Position numbers and translations under genes: made by a program
The notes under the pieces: generated by a model
Told to the model about the DNA's origin: nothing
What the model saw: only the letters and a program-made list of their open reading frames with translations
Databases searched by the model: none
Shown here: one piece after another, positions 34,501 to 45,687 of the stretch
Position numbering within the stretch: position 1 is the stretch's first letter
Layout of the letters: each line of letters begins with the position of its first letter
Source of the DNA: Kutzneria viridogrisea
Lineage (GTDB): Bacteria; Actinomycetota; Actinomycetes; Mycobacteriales; Pseudonocardiaceae
Direction of reading: 5' to 3'
DNA length: 64,000 bases
Assembly (NCBI GenBank): GCA_014138725.1
Contig: JACJID010000005.1
Span: forward strand, 558,001-622,000

Positions 34501-35971
34501 GGTGCGCAAGCCGCTGGCCGAACCGGCCGCTCTGGAGATCAACCGGCCGCGTCTGCCCTGGTGGACGCTGCTCCCGCTGTGGGCGCAACTCGTGCTGTCC
34601 CCGGTCGCCCTGGCCTGGCTGGTCGGCTGGCTGACGGTGAACACGGCCCGGGTGGTGTGGCGGTATCCGCTGACCGTGGTCCTGCTCGTGGCCGCCTGGT
34701 GGCTGGGTGCCCACTTGGGGCGGCGGTGGCTGCTGGGCATCCTGCTCGGCGCCGTCGTGGTGGTGTTGGTGTGGCGGTGGCGGCACCGCGCTTCGTTCGC
34801 CCGGTTCGTGGTGCCGCAGGTGCGCACGGAGTGGCGGCGGTTCGCGGTCTACGCCTGCGGGTGGCGCACGGTGATGCGGCTGTCGGACCTGACCAAGACC
34901 AGCCGGGGCCGCGAGCATCGGCCGGTGTTGGGGCGGGTACGGGCGGAGGGCTGGCGGGACCGCGTGCGGGTTCGCATGATCGCGGGGCAGGCGCCGCAGC
35001 AGTGGGAGAACCACGCGGACGGCTTGGCGCACTCGTTCAAGGCGAACTCGTGCAGGGTGCGGGTGGTCAAGCCGGGGCGGCTGGAACTGGACCTGATCCA
35101 CCACGACCCACTGATCCACCCCGTGCCGGTTCCTGCGCTGGCTGATGACGCCATGCAGGTGGATCTGAAGCGGGTCACGGTGGGGCGGACGGAGACGGGC
35201 AAGCCGTGGCGGCTGCGGCTGCTGGGCAACCACGTGTTGGCGGTGGGGGTGTCGGGTGCGGGCAAGGCGTCGCTGCTGTGGTCGATCGTCTGGCAGCTCG
35301 CCCCGGCCATCCGAGCGGGCAAGGTCCGGCTGGTCGGGATCGACCCCAAGGGCGGGATGGAGCTGGGGCAGGCACCGGACCTGTTCCACCGGGTGGTGTT
35401 CGACAACGGCCCGGACGCCGTGGCGTTGCTGGAGGAGCTGGCCAAGGACGTGAAGGCGCGGGCGGGCCGGTACCGGGGGTGGCTGCGGAACTGGACCCCG
35501 GAAACGGGTGACCCGTTCACGCTGCTGGTGGTGGATGAGTTGGCGGATGTCATTGCCTACCAACAGGATCGCCAACTCCGGGAGCGCGCGGCACGTGCGG
35601 TGCAGACGATCACCTCCCAGGGGCGGGCTCCGGGTGTGTGCGTGCTGGGGTTGTTGCAGGACCCGCGCAAGGAGGTCGTGGGCTTCCGGCACCTGTTCCC
35701 GACCAAGATCGCGATGCGGCTGGATGAGACGGCGCAGGTGGACATGGTGTTGGGGGATGGTGTTCGGCAGCGCGGGGCGAACGCGCACGAGATCAGCGAG
35801 CACACCCCCGGCGTGGCGTGGGTGAAGGAGGACGGTAAGCGGGAGCCGGTGCGGGCTCGGGCGTTCCACGTGACCGATCACAACCTGGCTGTGCTGGAAG
35901 CGCACGTGACGGGGCGGCGGGCACGGGTGTACCCGTTCCCCGGCGCTGTTGAGGGTGGTGAGGCGGCATGA
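34493..35971 (+). CDS. FtsK/SpoIIIE-type translocase, TraSA-like
   Basis: GTG 34493 (MARVRKPLAEP...) is taken as start; GTG 34484 is possible. The 492-residue protein has two or three membrane segments (about 20-100) and a cytoplasmic ATPase. Walker A is GVSGAGKASLL (about 251-260; Ala follows the Lys instead of Ser/Thr) and Walker B is LLVVDELADV (about 344). It would move double-stranded DNA between hyphae, as TraSA does in pSAM2, with no relaxase. It overlaps the rep gene by 4 nt. Confidence 0.9.
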   Translation: MARVRKPLAEPAALEINRPRLPWWTLLPLWAQLVLSPVALAWLVGWLTVNTARVVWRYPLTVVLLVAAWWLGAHLGRRWLLGILLGAVVVVLVWRWRHRASFARFVVPQVRTEWRRFAVYACGWRTVMRLSDLTKTSRGREHRPVLGRVRAEGWRDRVRVRMIAGQAPQQWENHADGLAHSFKANSCRVRVVKPGRLELDLIHHDPLIHPVPVPALADDAMQVDLKRVTVGRTETGKPWRLRLLGNHVLAVGVSGAGKASLLWSIVWQLAPAIRAGKVRLVGIDPKGGMELGQAPDLFHRVVFDNGPDAVALLEELAKDVKARAGRYRGWLRNWTPETGDPFTLLVVDELADVIAYQQDRQLRERAARAVQTITSQGRAPGVCVLGLLQDPRKEVVGFRHLFPTKIAMRLDETAQVDMVLGDGVRQRGANAHEISEHTPGVAWVKEDGKREPVRARAFHVTDHNLAVLEAHVTGRRARVYPFPGAVEGGEAA

Positions 35972-37530
35972 ACGCCGGTACTCGCGCGGAGCGGATGCGT
36001 CAACCGATGGCCCTGGACGTGGCCAAAGCCGCCGCTGAGCAGCACGGGGTGTGTGTCCGGCCGTTCACGATGGAGGTGGAGGACCCGGACGCCTACGAGG
36101 TCCGGTACGTGCCGGTGCCGTGCGGGTCGACGGTGGAGTCGGTGTGTCTGCCGTGTGCGCGCAAGGCGAAGGCGTTGCGGCAGGCGCAGTGTCGGGAGGG
36201 CTGGCACCTGACCGAGGAGCCGGACTTCACCCCGGACCCGCCGACGATGGACCAGACCGAGCTGTTGACCTACCGGGCGGACCTGATGGCGGCCTACAAG
36301 GAGGTCCGGGAGACACCGGAGGGCGACGACGTCCGGGAGGAGATCCACAGCGTTGACGCCGAACTTCGGCAACTCGGTGTCCGGGGCCGCCTCCCGTCGC
36401 CGGACGCGCCCGGCAAGCGCTGTCCGAAGCGGTCGACCAAGCGTCGCCAGGATGCGCCGAACCTGCCTCGGCGCAGGGTGGAGAAGCGCACGGTGGGCCG
36501 GGAGTTCGCGGGCCGGTTCCGTCCGAGCATGTTCGTCACGCTGACCCTCGACAGCTACGGCAAGGTCCGTGACGACGGCACCCCGGTCAACCCGGACACC
36601 TACGACTACCGGCGGGCCGCGCGGGATGCGGTGCACTTCGCCTCGCTGGTGGATCGATGGTGGCAGAACCTGCGCCGCGTCGTGGGCTATGACGTGCAGT
36701 ACTTCGCCAGCGTGGAACCCCAGCGGCGGGCGGCCCCGCACCTGCACACCGCGCTCCGCGGCTCCATCCCGCACGAGGTCATCCGGCAGGTCACGGAGGC
36801 CACCTACCACCAGGTCTGGTGGCCCCGGCACGACGAACGCGTCTACATCGACACGATGCCGGTGTGGGACAGCTGGGCTGAGGCGTTCGTGGACCCCGAC
36901 ACCCGGCAACCGCTCACGCCCTGGGCAGAGGCGGTGGAGGAGGCCGACGAGCCAGCGCACGTGGTGACCTTCGGGCGGCAGGTGCACTCCAAGGGCATCC
37001 TCGGCGGCACCGAGGAGGCCGGGCGGCACATCGGTTACCTCACCAAGTACCTGACCAAGTCGGTTGGGGAGGTCGTGGAACAGTCCACCGACCGGCAGCG
37101 ACGGCACGCGGAACGGCTCCATGAGGAGCTACTGATCACGCCGTGCTCGCCGCGCTGCCCGGTCTGGCTGCTCTACGGTGTCCAGCCCCTGGGAGCTCGG
37201 TCGAACACGGTGCCGGGGCACTGCAAGGGCCGCGCACACCGCCGCTCGACGCTCGGGCTGCCGGGGCGGCGGGTGCTGGTCTCGCGGAAGTGGTCAGGCA
37301 AGACCCTGGCGGACCACAAGGCGGACCGGAAGCAGTTCGTCACCGACGCGCTCAAGGCCGTGGGGATCGAGAAGCCGGTCAAGGACACCAGCCGCCTGGT
37401 CTGGCACAAGGTCCGGCCTGGTGATCCGAACGTGCCCCCTCGGGCTCACCTGCTGCTGCACGCGATCGCGGAACGCACGCAGTGGAGAGCCGAGTACGAC
37501 ATGGCACTACTAGCCGGACAAGCGGCCTGA
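35968..37530 (+). CDS. RepSA-type rolling-circle replication initiator
   Basis: The 520-residue protein fits the pSAM2 RepSA family. The N-terminal Cys motif CLPCARK may bind zinc. The rolling-circle motifs are FVTLTLDSYG (about 189), PHLHTALRG with HxH (about 256) and YLTKYLTKS with the presumed nicking Tyr (about 356). It nicks the element's origin and starts replication before transfer. ATGA overlap links it to the translocase gene. A later Cys/Trp segment (CSPRCPVWLLYG) is also conserved in this family as I remember it. Confidence 0.9.
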   Translation: MNAGTRAERMRQPMALDVAKAAAEQHGVCVRPFTMEVEDPDAYEVRYVPVPCGSTVESVCLPCARKAKALRQAQCREGWHLTEEPDFTPDPPTMDQTELLTYRADLMAAYKEVRETPEGDDVREEIHSVDAELRQLGVRGRLPSPDAPGKRCPKRSTKRRQDAPNLPRRRVEKRTVGREFAGRFRPSMFVTLTLDSYGKVRDDGTPVNPDTYDYRRAARDAVHFASLVDRWWQNLRRVVGYDVQYFASVEPQRRAAPHLHTALRGSIPHEVIRQVTEATYHQVWWPRHDERVYIDTMPVWDSWAEAFVDPDTRQPLTPWAEAVEEADEPAHVVTFGRQVHSKGILGGTEEAGRHIGYLTKYLTKSVGEVVEQSTDRQRRHAERLHEELLITPCSPRCPVWLLYGVQPLGARSNTVPGHCKGRAHRRSTLGLPGRRVLVSRKWSGKTLADHKADRKQFVTDALKAVGIEKPVKDTSRLVWHKVRPGDPNVPPRAHLLLHAIAERTQWRAEYDMALLAGQAA

Positions 37531-37544
37531 GGGGGGATCGGATC

Positions 37545-37760
37545 ATGAGCGAGCACTTCACGGTGCAGGAAGCGGCGGAGTACCTGAACACCACGGTCCG
37601 GTTCGTCCGGCGACTCATCGCGGAGCGGCGGATCGCCTTCCACCACCTGGGCCGCCTCGTGCGGATCAAGCGGGTGGACCTGGAGGCATTCGTCAACGCG
37701 GGGCGGGTCGAAGCGATCACGGTTGCCTCGGTGTGGCGTGACCTCGGCGGGGTGGCGTGA
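37545..37760 (+). CDS. xis: Excisionase (Xis), MerR-like winged helix
   Basis: ATG 37545 has GGGGGGAT upstream. The 71-residue protein has [32 protein letters not shown] (split by a turn) and [13 protein letters not shown]. This is the DNA-binding excisionase pattern of AICE elements. It directs Int to excise the element. Its stop overlaps the int start by 1 nt, so Xis and Int are made together. Confidence 0.9.
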   Translation: MSEHFTVQEAAEYLNTTVRFVRRLIAERRIAFHHLGRLVRIKRVDLEAFVNAGRVEAITVASVWRDLGGVA

Positions 37761-39208
37761 TGGCGAACAAGGAAGGCCGCCGGGGTTTCGGCAACGTGCG
37801 GAAGCTGCCCTCCGGGAAGTGGCAGGCGCGCTATCCGGGACCGGACGGCAAGCTCCGACCGGCTCCGGACACGTTCGACTCGAAGCGGGCCGCTGAGCAG
37901 TGGCTGAGTAGGACAGAGGCGCTGATCCTCGGTGGGGAGTGGACCAACCCAGACCTCGGGAAGATCCTGATCCAGGACTACGCGGAGCGGTGGATCACGC
38001 AGCGTCCGGCGCTGAGGCCGCTCACGGTCAACCTGTACCGCTGGCTGTTGGCGAAGTACATCGTGCCGGGCCTCGGCGGGGTCCAACTCGGCAAGCTCAG
38101 CACGGCCATGGTGCGGGAGTGGCGGGCGAACCTACTCGGCAACGGCGTGTCGGAGACGATGGCCGCGAAGGCGTACCGGCTGCTGAGGGCGGTCCTGAAC
38201 ACGGCGGTGGAAGAGGACCGGATCTTGCCTCGGAACCCGTGCAAGGTGAAGGGCGCGGACAAGGAGAACCCGGCGGAGCGGCCCGTGGTGTCGGTGGCGC
38301 AAGTGTTCGCCCTGGCGGACAGGGTTCCGGCGCGGTTCCGGGCGCTGATCCTGCTCACGGCCTTCGCCACGCTGCGGTGGGGCGAGGTGTCGGCGCTGCG
38401 GCGGTGCGACGTGGCCCCGGACGGGAGCTGGGTCCGGGTCAACTTCGCGCACACGGAGGTCAAGGGCAGGGGCATCGTGGTCGGGCCGCCGAAGTCGCGG
38501 GCGGGTGTGCGGACGCTGGCGGTGCCCGTGGCGATCAGGCACGAGGTGGTCAAGCACCTGTCCACCTACGTGAAGGCGGCGAACGACGCCCTCCTGTTCA
38601 CCAGGGAGAAGGGCGGCCCGGTCCGGAGCGGCAACTTCTACCAGCGCACGAAGTGGACGAGGACGGTCGCCAAGCTGGGGATCAAGGGCCTGCACTTCCA
38701 CGACCTGCGGCACTCGGGCAACGTGTGGGCGGCGCAGGCCGGGACCAGCACCAAGGACCTGATGGCGCGAATGGGCCATGACGACATGCGGGCAGCCCTG
38801 ATCTACCAGCGGGCGACGAGCGAGGCTGACCGGCAGATCGCGGACCGGCTGAGCGGGTTGATCGACAAGCACCGGTCAGGGGGAGAGGACGAGGACGGGG
38901 CGGCTGGCGCCCTGGTCCCCGCTGGCCATGGCACGACGCGTGCTACCCCACCCCACTACGGGGGTCTCGGGGGCGGAGCCCCCGGCCGGGGGTCTGGGGG
39001 TCGTCCCCCAGAACAACAGCGAGGGCGTCATGTCTGCGCTCTCCGCAGACATGACGCCCTCACGCTCGAGCGGGTGACGAGAATCGAACTCGCGCCTAAA
39101 GCTTGGGAAGCTTTCGTTCTACCATTGAACTACACCCGCAGAACCGAGATCAGCATACACAACGGCGCCGTGACCGCCAGTACCCGGGGGGACGTTAGGC
39201 TGTGTCCT
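37760..39208 (+). CDS. int: Integrase (Int) of the integrative element; no stop codon before dcd
   Basis: ATG 37760 overlaps the xis stop. Core-binding and catalytic domains are at about 65-165 and 175-370. The catalytic set is Arg in [11 protein letters not shown], Lys in the VKGRGI region, HDLRHSG (HxxR), ARMGHDD (His) and Tyr in ALIYQRA. A homologue would end near residue 390-400. Here the frame stays open through the terminator hairpins, across the tRNA-Gly gene (read backwards as [22 protein letters not shown]) and into dcd in the same frame. The end given is the codon before the dcd start, not a stop. The C-terminus therefore depends on integration. Confidence 0.85.
38968..39011. terminator. 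Two GC-rich hairpins after the int catalytic domain
   Basis: CGGGGGC-gga-GCCCCCG (38968-38984) and CTGGGGG-tcgt-CCCCCAG (38994-39011) are close together. They resemble the GC-rich intergenic hairpins common in actinomycetes and may end transcription of the transfer/int operon. Confidence 0.5.
39021..39061. terminator. Perfect 18-bp stem hairpin next to the tRNA-Gly 3' end
   Basis: Arms 39021-39038 and 39044-39061 are exact complements (GAGGGCGTCATGTCTGCG and its reverse complement) with a 5-nt loop CTCTC. It lies 8 nt from the 3' end of the minus-strand tRNA gene and is most likely its terminator. Confidence 0.7.
39069..39139 (-). tRNA. tRNA-Gly (anticodon CCC)
   Basis: Read on the minus strand, the arms are acceptor GCGGGTG/CACCCGC, D stem GTTC/GAAC, anticodon stem AAAGC/GCTTT with loop TTCCCAA (anticodon CCC), and T arm GCGAG-TTCGATT-CTCGT. 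CCA is not encoded. Its 3' end faces the integrase gene, as expected when the 3' part of a tRNA serves as attachment site. In M. tuberculosis a tRNA-Gly gene also lies beside dcd, as I recall. Confidence 0.95.
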
Positions 39209-39790
39209 GTGTTGCTGAGTGACCGTGACCTGCGCAAGGAGCTCGAGGGCGGACGCCTCGTGCTGGAGCCCTACGACTCCGCGATGGTCCAGCCGTCGAG
39301 TATCGACGTCCGACTGGACCGGTACTTCCGCGTCTTCAACAACATCAAGTACACGCACATCGATCCACAGCTGCAGCAGGACGACCTGACCTCGCTGGTG
39401 GAGCCGGACGGGGAGGAGCCGTTCGTGCTGCACCCCGGGGAGTTCGTGCTGGGGTCGACCTACGAGCGGGTGAGCCTGCCGGACGACCTGGCCGGGCGCC
39501 TGGAGGGCAAGTCCTCGCTGGGCAGGTTGGGCCTGCTCACGCACTCGACGGCGGGCTTCATCGACCCGGGCTTCACCGGGCACATCACGCTGGAGCTGTC
39601 GAACGTCTCGAACCTGCCGATCAAGCTCTGGCCGGGCATGAAGATCGGGCAGCTGTGCCTGTTCCGGCTGGAGAGCCCGGCGGAGTACCCGTACGGCTCG
39701 GCGCGGGCGGGGTCGCGCTACCAGGGGCAGCGCGGGCCGACCCCGTCCAGGGCGTACCTGAACTTCCACCGGGTGAACACCCAGCGCTGA
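39209..39790 (+). CDS. dcd: Bifunctional dCTP deaminase/dUTPase
   Basis: GTG 39209 gives [12 protein letters not shown], matching the start of mycobacterial Dcd, and the length of 193 aa is normal. Key segments are [54 protein letters not shown] and [18 protein letters not shown]. The enzyme turns dCTP into dUMP for thymidylate synthesis. The frame upstream has no stop as far as int, which looks like an accident of integration. It is convergent with the CDF gene, 1 nt apart. Confidence 0.97.
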   Translation: MLLSDRDLRKELEGGRLVLEPYDSAMVQPSSIDVRLDRYFRVFNNIKYTHIDPQLQQDDLTSLVEPDGEEPFVLHPGEFVLGSTYERVSLPDDLAGRLEGKSSLGRLGLLTHSTAGFIDPGFTGHITLELSNVSNLPIKLWPGMKIGQLCLFRLESPAEYPYGSARAGSRYQGQRGPTPSRAYLNFHRVNTQR

Positions 39791-39791
39791 C

Positions 39792-40778
39792 TCACTGCTC
39801 GAACGCGGTCCCGTAGCGGGCGAGTACGCGGGCGCGGATCTCGGGGTCGGTGCGCGGCACGGGTTCGAGGAAGATCTCGTCCAGCTGGGGGAACTCGGCG
39901 CGTAGTTCGCTGGCGATCCGCACGCAGGCGAATTCGAGGTCGGCGGCGCCCAGCGCGTCGTCGAAGTCGAGCCGGGCGCACAGCAGCACCTTGCCGGTGC
40001 CGGTGAGCATGGTGAGCAGGTCGACCAGCACCTCGACCTCGGGCGCCTGGACGAGCCGCTGCCGGACGGCGCGGACCAGTGCGACGTCGGCCTGGCGACC
40101 GATGAGCAGCCCGCGGTTGGTGTGCCCGAGCACGTAGGCGCAGCAGGCGAGCAGCACGCCGATGGCCAGCGAGGCGGCGCCGTCCCACACGCGGGAGCCG
40201 GTGAGCTCGTGCAGTCCGAGCCCGGCGAAGGCGAGCAGCAGGCCGATCAGTGCGGCGCTGTCCTCCAGCAGCACGGTCTTGGCGGTCGGGTCGTCGACCT
40301 CGCGCAGGTAGTGCCGGATCGAGGTGTTGGCCTCGGCGGCTTCGGTGCGGATCTGCTTGATGGCCCGCAGCCAGGACACGAGTTCGAGCACGAAGCCCGC
40401 CGCGAGCACGATGTAGGCGACGGTGGTGTTGCCCTGGTCGGCGTCCTCGTCGACCAGGGCGTGGAAGCCCTCGACGAAGGCGAACAGCGCCCCCGAGGTG
40501 AAGATCGACACCGCGGCGAGCAGGGACCAGAAGAACCGCTCCTTGCCGTAGCCGAAGGGGTGTCGGCGGTCGGCGGGCCGCTCGGACCGGCGCAGGGCGG
40601 CGAGCAGCAGCCCCTCGGTGATCGTGTCGGCCACCGAGTGCCCCGCCTCGGCGAGCATCGCGGCCGACCCGCTCAGCACTCCGGCGACCGCCTTCATCAG
40701 TGCGATGCCCAGGTTGATGCCGAGCGCGACCAGAACGGTCAACCTGCTTTCGCCACCGGCCTGTTCCACTGAAGTCAC
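39792..40778 (-). CDS. Cation diffusion facilitator family transporter
   Basis: The 328-residue protein has about six membrane helices (20-230) and a cytoplasmic C-terminal domain. Metal-site patterns are AEAGHSVADT (HxxxD, helix 2) and LLEDSAALIG (helix 5). HRHP-type HPFGYGKERF lies after helix 2. It should export zinc or another divalent metal in exchange for protons. The C-terminal domain (VDLLTMLTGTGKVLLCARLDF) is typical of the dimerising part. ATG 40778 has no strong ribosome-binding site in view. Confidence 0.88.
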   Translation of the reverse strand: MTSVEQAGGESRLTVLVALGINLGIALMKAVAGVLSGSAAMLAEAGHSVADTITEGLLLAALRRSERPADRRHPFGYGKERFFWSLLAAVSIFTSGALFAFVEGFHALVDEDADQGNTTVAYIVLAAGFVLELVSWLRAIKQIRTEAAEANTSIRHYLREVDDPTAKTVLLEDSAALIGLLLAFAGLGLHELTGSRVWDGAASLAIGVLLACCAYVLGHTNRGLLIGRQADVALVRAVRQRLVQAPEVEVLVDLLTMLTGTGKVLLCARLDFDDALGAADLEFACVRIASELRAEFPQLDEIFLEPVPRTDPEIRARVLARYGTAFEQ

Positions 40779-40829
40779 TGGTCAACCGTAGTGGCGGGCG
40801 CCTTTCACGGCCGAGTGAAGATCTGCGGC

Positions 40830-41237
40830 TCAACGTGGGACAGCGACGGCCGTTCGAGTGAGCCGCCGCAGCGCGCTGAGGGCCACGCCGGCGCACACGG
40901 CGGCCAGCGGCAGCTCGCACAGTGCCGCCTCGACGAGCGCCAGCGAGAAGTCCGGCCCCGGTGCGGCGGTGCACAGGTCGAACCAGGCGTCGAAGACCAT
41001 CAGGGTGGCGGTGGCGGTGGCGGGCAGCACCACGCGGATGTCTCGCTGGTGTGCGAGCCAGGCGGTGCCGGCAAGGCCGACCGCGATCAGCGCGTCCAGG
41101 CCGGTCCAGGCCAGGGACCAGTGCTCGGCCTGCGCGACCGGTGGCAGCGTCACGCCCAGCAGCACCGTCCACGGCACGAGCAGCCCGGCCGCCGCCGCCA
41201 AAACGAAGACCTGCCAGCCGATGCCCCCGATTCGCAT
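40830..41237 (-). CDS. Small membrane protein (135 aa)
   Basis: Four membrane segments can be seen (VFVLAAAAGLLVPWTVLLGV, LDALIAVGLAGTAWLA, VVLPATATATLMVFDAWF and the Leu/Ala-rich end). The pattern FDAWFDLCTAAPG is shared with small actinobacterial membrane proteins whose function is unknown. It lies between the CDF and EtfD-type genes on the same strand. Confidence 0.7.
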   Translation of the reverse strand: MRIGGIGWQVFVLAAAAGLLVPWTVLLGVTLPPVAQAEHWSLAWTGLDALIAVGLAGTAWLAHQRDIRVVLPATATATLMVFDAWFDLCTAAPGPDFSLALVEAALCELPLAAVCAGVALSALRRLTRTAVAVPR

Positions 41238-41302
41238 ACGACGATCGTGGCCTCGACTGGCAGGTCCTCACATTGGGGAAGACCCCCCAACCCGCCTCAG
41301 GG

Positions 41303-43522
41303 TCACCCCTGGGACGCGGGCTCGGGTTCCGACTTGGGCTCACCGCGCTTGACCGCGGCCAGCAGCAGCTGCGCCACGTCGACCACCTCGACGTGCTCGC
41401 CGGCCGCCTGCTCGCTCTTGCGGGCGGTCAGGCCGTCGCTGAGCATCACCCGGCAGAACGGGCAGCCCGTGGCGATCTTGGTCGGTGCGGTGCCCAGCGC
41501 CTCGTCCACGCGCTCGACGTTGATCCGCTTGCCGATCCGCTCCTCCATCCACATGCGCGCGCCACCGGCACCGCAGCACATCGAGCGGTCGGCGTGCCTG
41601 GGCATCTCGCGCAGCGCGGCCCCGGTCGCGCCGACCAGTTCGCGCGGCGCGTCGTAGACCTTGTTGTGGCGGCCCAGGTAGCACGGGTCGTGGTAGGTGA
41701 CGTCCTCGGCGATCGGCGCCACCGGCACCAGCCTGCGCTCGCGCACCAGCTTGTTCAGCAGCTGGGTGTGGTGCACGACCTCGTACTGGCCGCCGATCTG
41801 CGGGTACTCGTTGGCCAGCGTGTTGAAGCAGTGCGCGCAGGTGACGACGATCTTGCGCTTGCCGGGCTCGCGGCCCTCGAACACCGAGTTGATCACCTCG
41901 ACGTTCTGCTGTGCGAGCATCTGGAACAGGAACTCGTTGCCAGCGCGGCGGGCCGGGTCACCGGTGCAGGTCTCCTCGGGGCCCAGCACGGTGAACTTCA
42001 CGTCCGCGTTGTAGAGCAGCTCCGCGACGGCCTGCGTGGTCTTCTTCGCGCGGTCCTCGAAGGCGCCCGCGCAGCCGACCCAGAACAGGTACTCCACGTC
42101 CTCGGCCAGTTCGCCGTCGAACACCGGCACCTCGAAGGGCAGGCCCTCGGTCCAGGCCAGCCGGTCCTTGGCGTTCTGGCCCCAGGGGTTGCCCTTGTTC
42201 TCCAGGTTCTTGAACATCCCGCCCAGCTCGGTCGGGAAGTTCGACTCGATCAGCACCTGGTAGCGGCGCATGTCCACGATGTGGTCCACGTGCTCGATGT
42301 CCACCGGGCACTGCTCCACGCAGGCCCCGCAGGTGGTGCAGGACCACAGCACGTCCGGGTCGATCACGCCGAGCTCGTCGGGGCCGCCGATCAGCGGGCG
42401 GCCGGACTCGGCCAGCGCCAGCACGTCGATCTTGGCGAGGCGGGCCTCGGCGTCGTCACCGGTGATGCCGACCTCGTCACCGGCCATGTCCTTGCTGCCA
42501 CCGGCGAGCAGGTACGGGGCCTTGGCGTACGCGTGGTCGCGCAGCGAGGTGATCAGCAGCTTCGGGGACAGCGGCTTGCCGGTGTTCCACGCGGGGCACT
42601 GGGACTGGCAGCGGCCGCACTCGGTGCAGGTGCTGAAGTCCAGCCAGCCCTTCCAGCTGAAGTCCTCGACCTTGCCCGCGCCGAACACGTCCTTGTCCGG
42701 GTCGGCGTTCTCGAAGTCCAGCGGCTGGCCACCGCTCATCATCGGCTTGGCCGCGCCGAGCGCGACCCCGCCGTCGTCGCGGCGCTTGAAGTAGATGTTG
42801 AAGAAGGCGCTGAACCGGTGCCAGGCCACGCCCATGGTCAGGTTCCTGGAGACCACGGCCAGCCAGATCATGCCGGAGAGCAGCTTGATGACGGCCATCA
42901 CCGACACCAGGTCGGGGTTGTCCGGCAGCAGGTGGCCGATCGGGTTGGTCACGAAGTTCGCCCACAGCGGCTGCTCCTCAAGGCCGCTGGCGACCTTGAA
43001 GGACTTCACCCCGAGGATGCCGATGCCCTCGATGATGACCACGGCCTCGACGAAGTACGCCTGCCAGAAGTTCGAACCGGCGAACCGGGACATCCGGTCG
43101 GCGCGCCGCGGGTGGTTGACCTGGCGGATGATCGCCAGCGCCACACCGCCGACCACGGTGCCGACGCCGAGGATCTCCACGAGCAGGTTCCAGACCGCCC
43201 AGTCCCCGATGATCGGCCAGTGGAAGGCGGGTACGAAGACCTCGCCGTAGGCCTCGAACAGCACGGCGGAGCCGATCAGGAACCCCCACATCACCAGCCA
43301 GTGCCACGGCGCGACGGTGCGCACCTTGGCCATGCGGGTGTGCGCGGCGAACTCCTTGATCAGGGTGCGCATGCGCGGCACGAAGGGCCCGTTGCGGGTC
43401 GCGTCGGGTTGTCCGATGCGGATCGTCCGCACCATGCGCAGCACGGCGGCGATGAACATCCCCCACGCGACTACGCTGACGCCAACACCGATCACGCCGA
43501 GCGTGATCTGCAGAGCACCCAT
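41303..43522 (-). CDS. etfD: EtfD-type membrane FeS oxidoreductase (ETF:menaquinone)
   Basis: The 739-residue protein has five or so membrane helices (about 5-250), a ferredoxin-type double cluster (CTECGRCQSQCP at 299-310 and CTTCGACVEQCP at 395-406) and two C-terminal CCG domains (DPCYLGRHNKVYD, MCCGAGGARMW). This is the architecture of Rv0338c (EtfD), which in mycobacteria passes electrons from acyl-CoA dehydrogenases via ETF to menaquinone. As in M. tuberculosis, it lies in the neighbourhood of the dnaK operon. ATG 43522 is the start. Heterodisulfide-reductase-like relatives share the domains but not this context. Confidence 0.85.
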   Translation of the reverse strand: MGALQITLGVIGVGVSVVAWGMFIAAVLRMVRTIRIGQPDATRNGPFVPRMRTLIKEFAAHTRMAKVRTVAPWHWLVMWGFLIGSAVLFEAYGEVFVPAFHWPIIGDWAVWNLLVEILGVGTVVGGVALAIIRQVNHPRRADRMSRFAGSNFWQAYFVEAVVIIEGIGILGVKSFKVASGLEEQPLWANFVTNPIGHLLPDNPDLVSVMAVIKLLSGMIWLAVVSRNLTMGVAWHRFSAFFNIYFKRRDDGGVALGAAKPMMSGGQPLDFENADPDKDVFGAGKVEDFSWKGWLDFSTCTECGRCQSQCPAWNTGKPLSPKLLITSLRDHAYAKAPYLLAGGSKDMAGDEVGITGDDAEARLAKIDVLALAESGRPLIGGPDELGVIDPDVLWSCTTCGACVEQCPVDIEHVDHIVDMRRYQVLIESNFPTELGGMFKNLENKGNPWGQNAKDRLAWTEGLPFEVPVFDGELAEDVEYLFWVGCAGAFEDRAKKTTQAVAELLYNADVKFTVLGPEETCTGDPARRAGNEFLFQMLAQQNVEVINSVFEGREPGKRKIVVTCAHCFNTLANEYPQIGGQYEVVHHTQLLNKLVRERRLVPVAPIAEDVTYHDPCYLGRHNKVYDAPRELVGATGAALREMPRHADRSMCCGAGGARMWMEERIGKRINVERVDEALGTAPTKIATGCPFCRVMLSDGLTARKSEQAAGEHVEVVDVAQLLLAAVKRGEPKSEPEPASQG

Positions 43523-43712
43523 GCTCCTCGCCCTCCTGGTCGGCTAGCCGTGCCGGGAGCCTAAACCAGGTTACCCGTCAGTAACCACTCGGCGTGGCTC
43601 GCGTCGCACCTTCCTGGGGAGCATGATCCGTGAGCCTCGGTGCCGCTCGGTGACAGAGGTCACCCTTACCCGGGAACACGCGGGCCCTCCTCCACGTTGG
43701 ACGAGCAGGAAG

Positions 43713-43788
43713 CTTGAGCGGGTTGGACTCAACTCCGGTTTGACGACCGGATAGGCTACGACCGAGACTTGAGCCGCCGCTGCTCAAC
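43713..43788 (+). promoter_or_regulatory. Two HAIR motifs (HspR sites) upstream of dnaK
   Basis: CTTGAGC-N7-ACTCAAC (43713-43733) and CTTGAGC-N7-GCTCAAC (43768-43788) match the consensus CTTGAGT-N7-ACTCAAG with one or two changes per arm. TTGACG at 43740 may be a -35 between them. HspR, encoded at the end of the operon, should repress from here. Confidence 0.8.
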
Positions 43789-43824
43789 CGGCAGCGAAAA
43801 GGACAGTTCAGGGAGGAAAGTTCC

Positions 43825-45683
<1,859 letters not shown>

Positions 45684-45687
<4 letters not shown>

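Noticed and set aside
37757-39790. A true Int-Dcd fusion enzyme
   Set aside because: The linking sequence is the antisense of a tRNA gene plus hairpins, and Dcd has a normal start and length. The open frame is more likely accidental.
40922-43564. Plus-strand frame of 880 codons opposite the EtfD-type gene
   Set aside because: The minus-strand gene has two ferredoxin clusters and membrane helices; the plus frame is a low-complexity mirror image.
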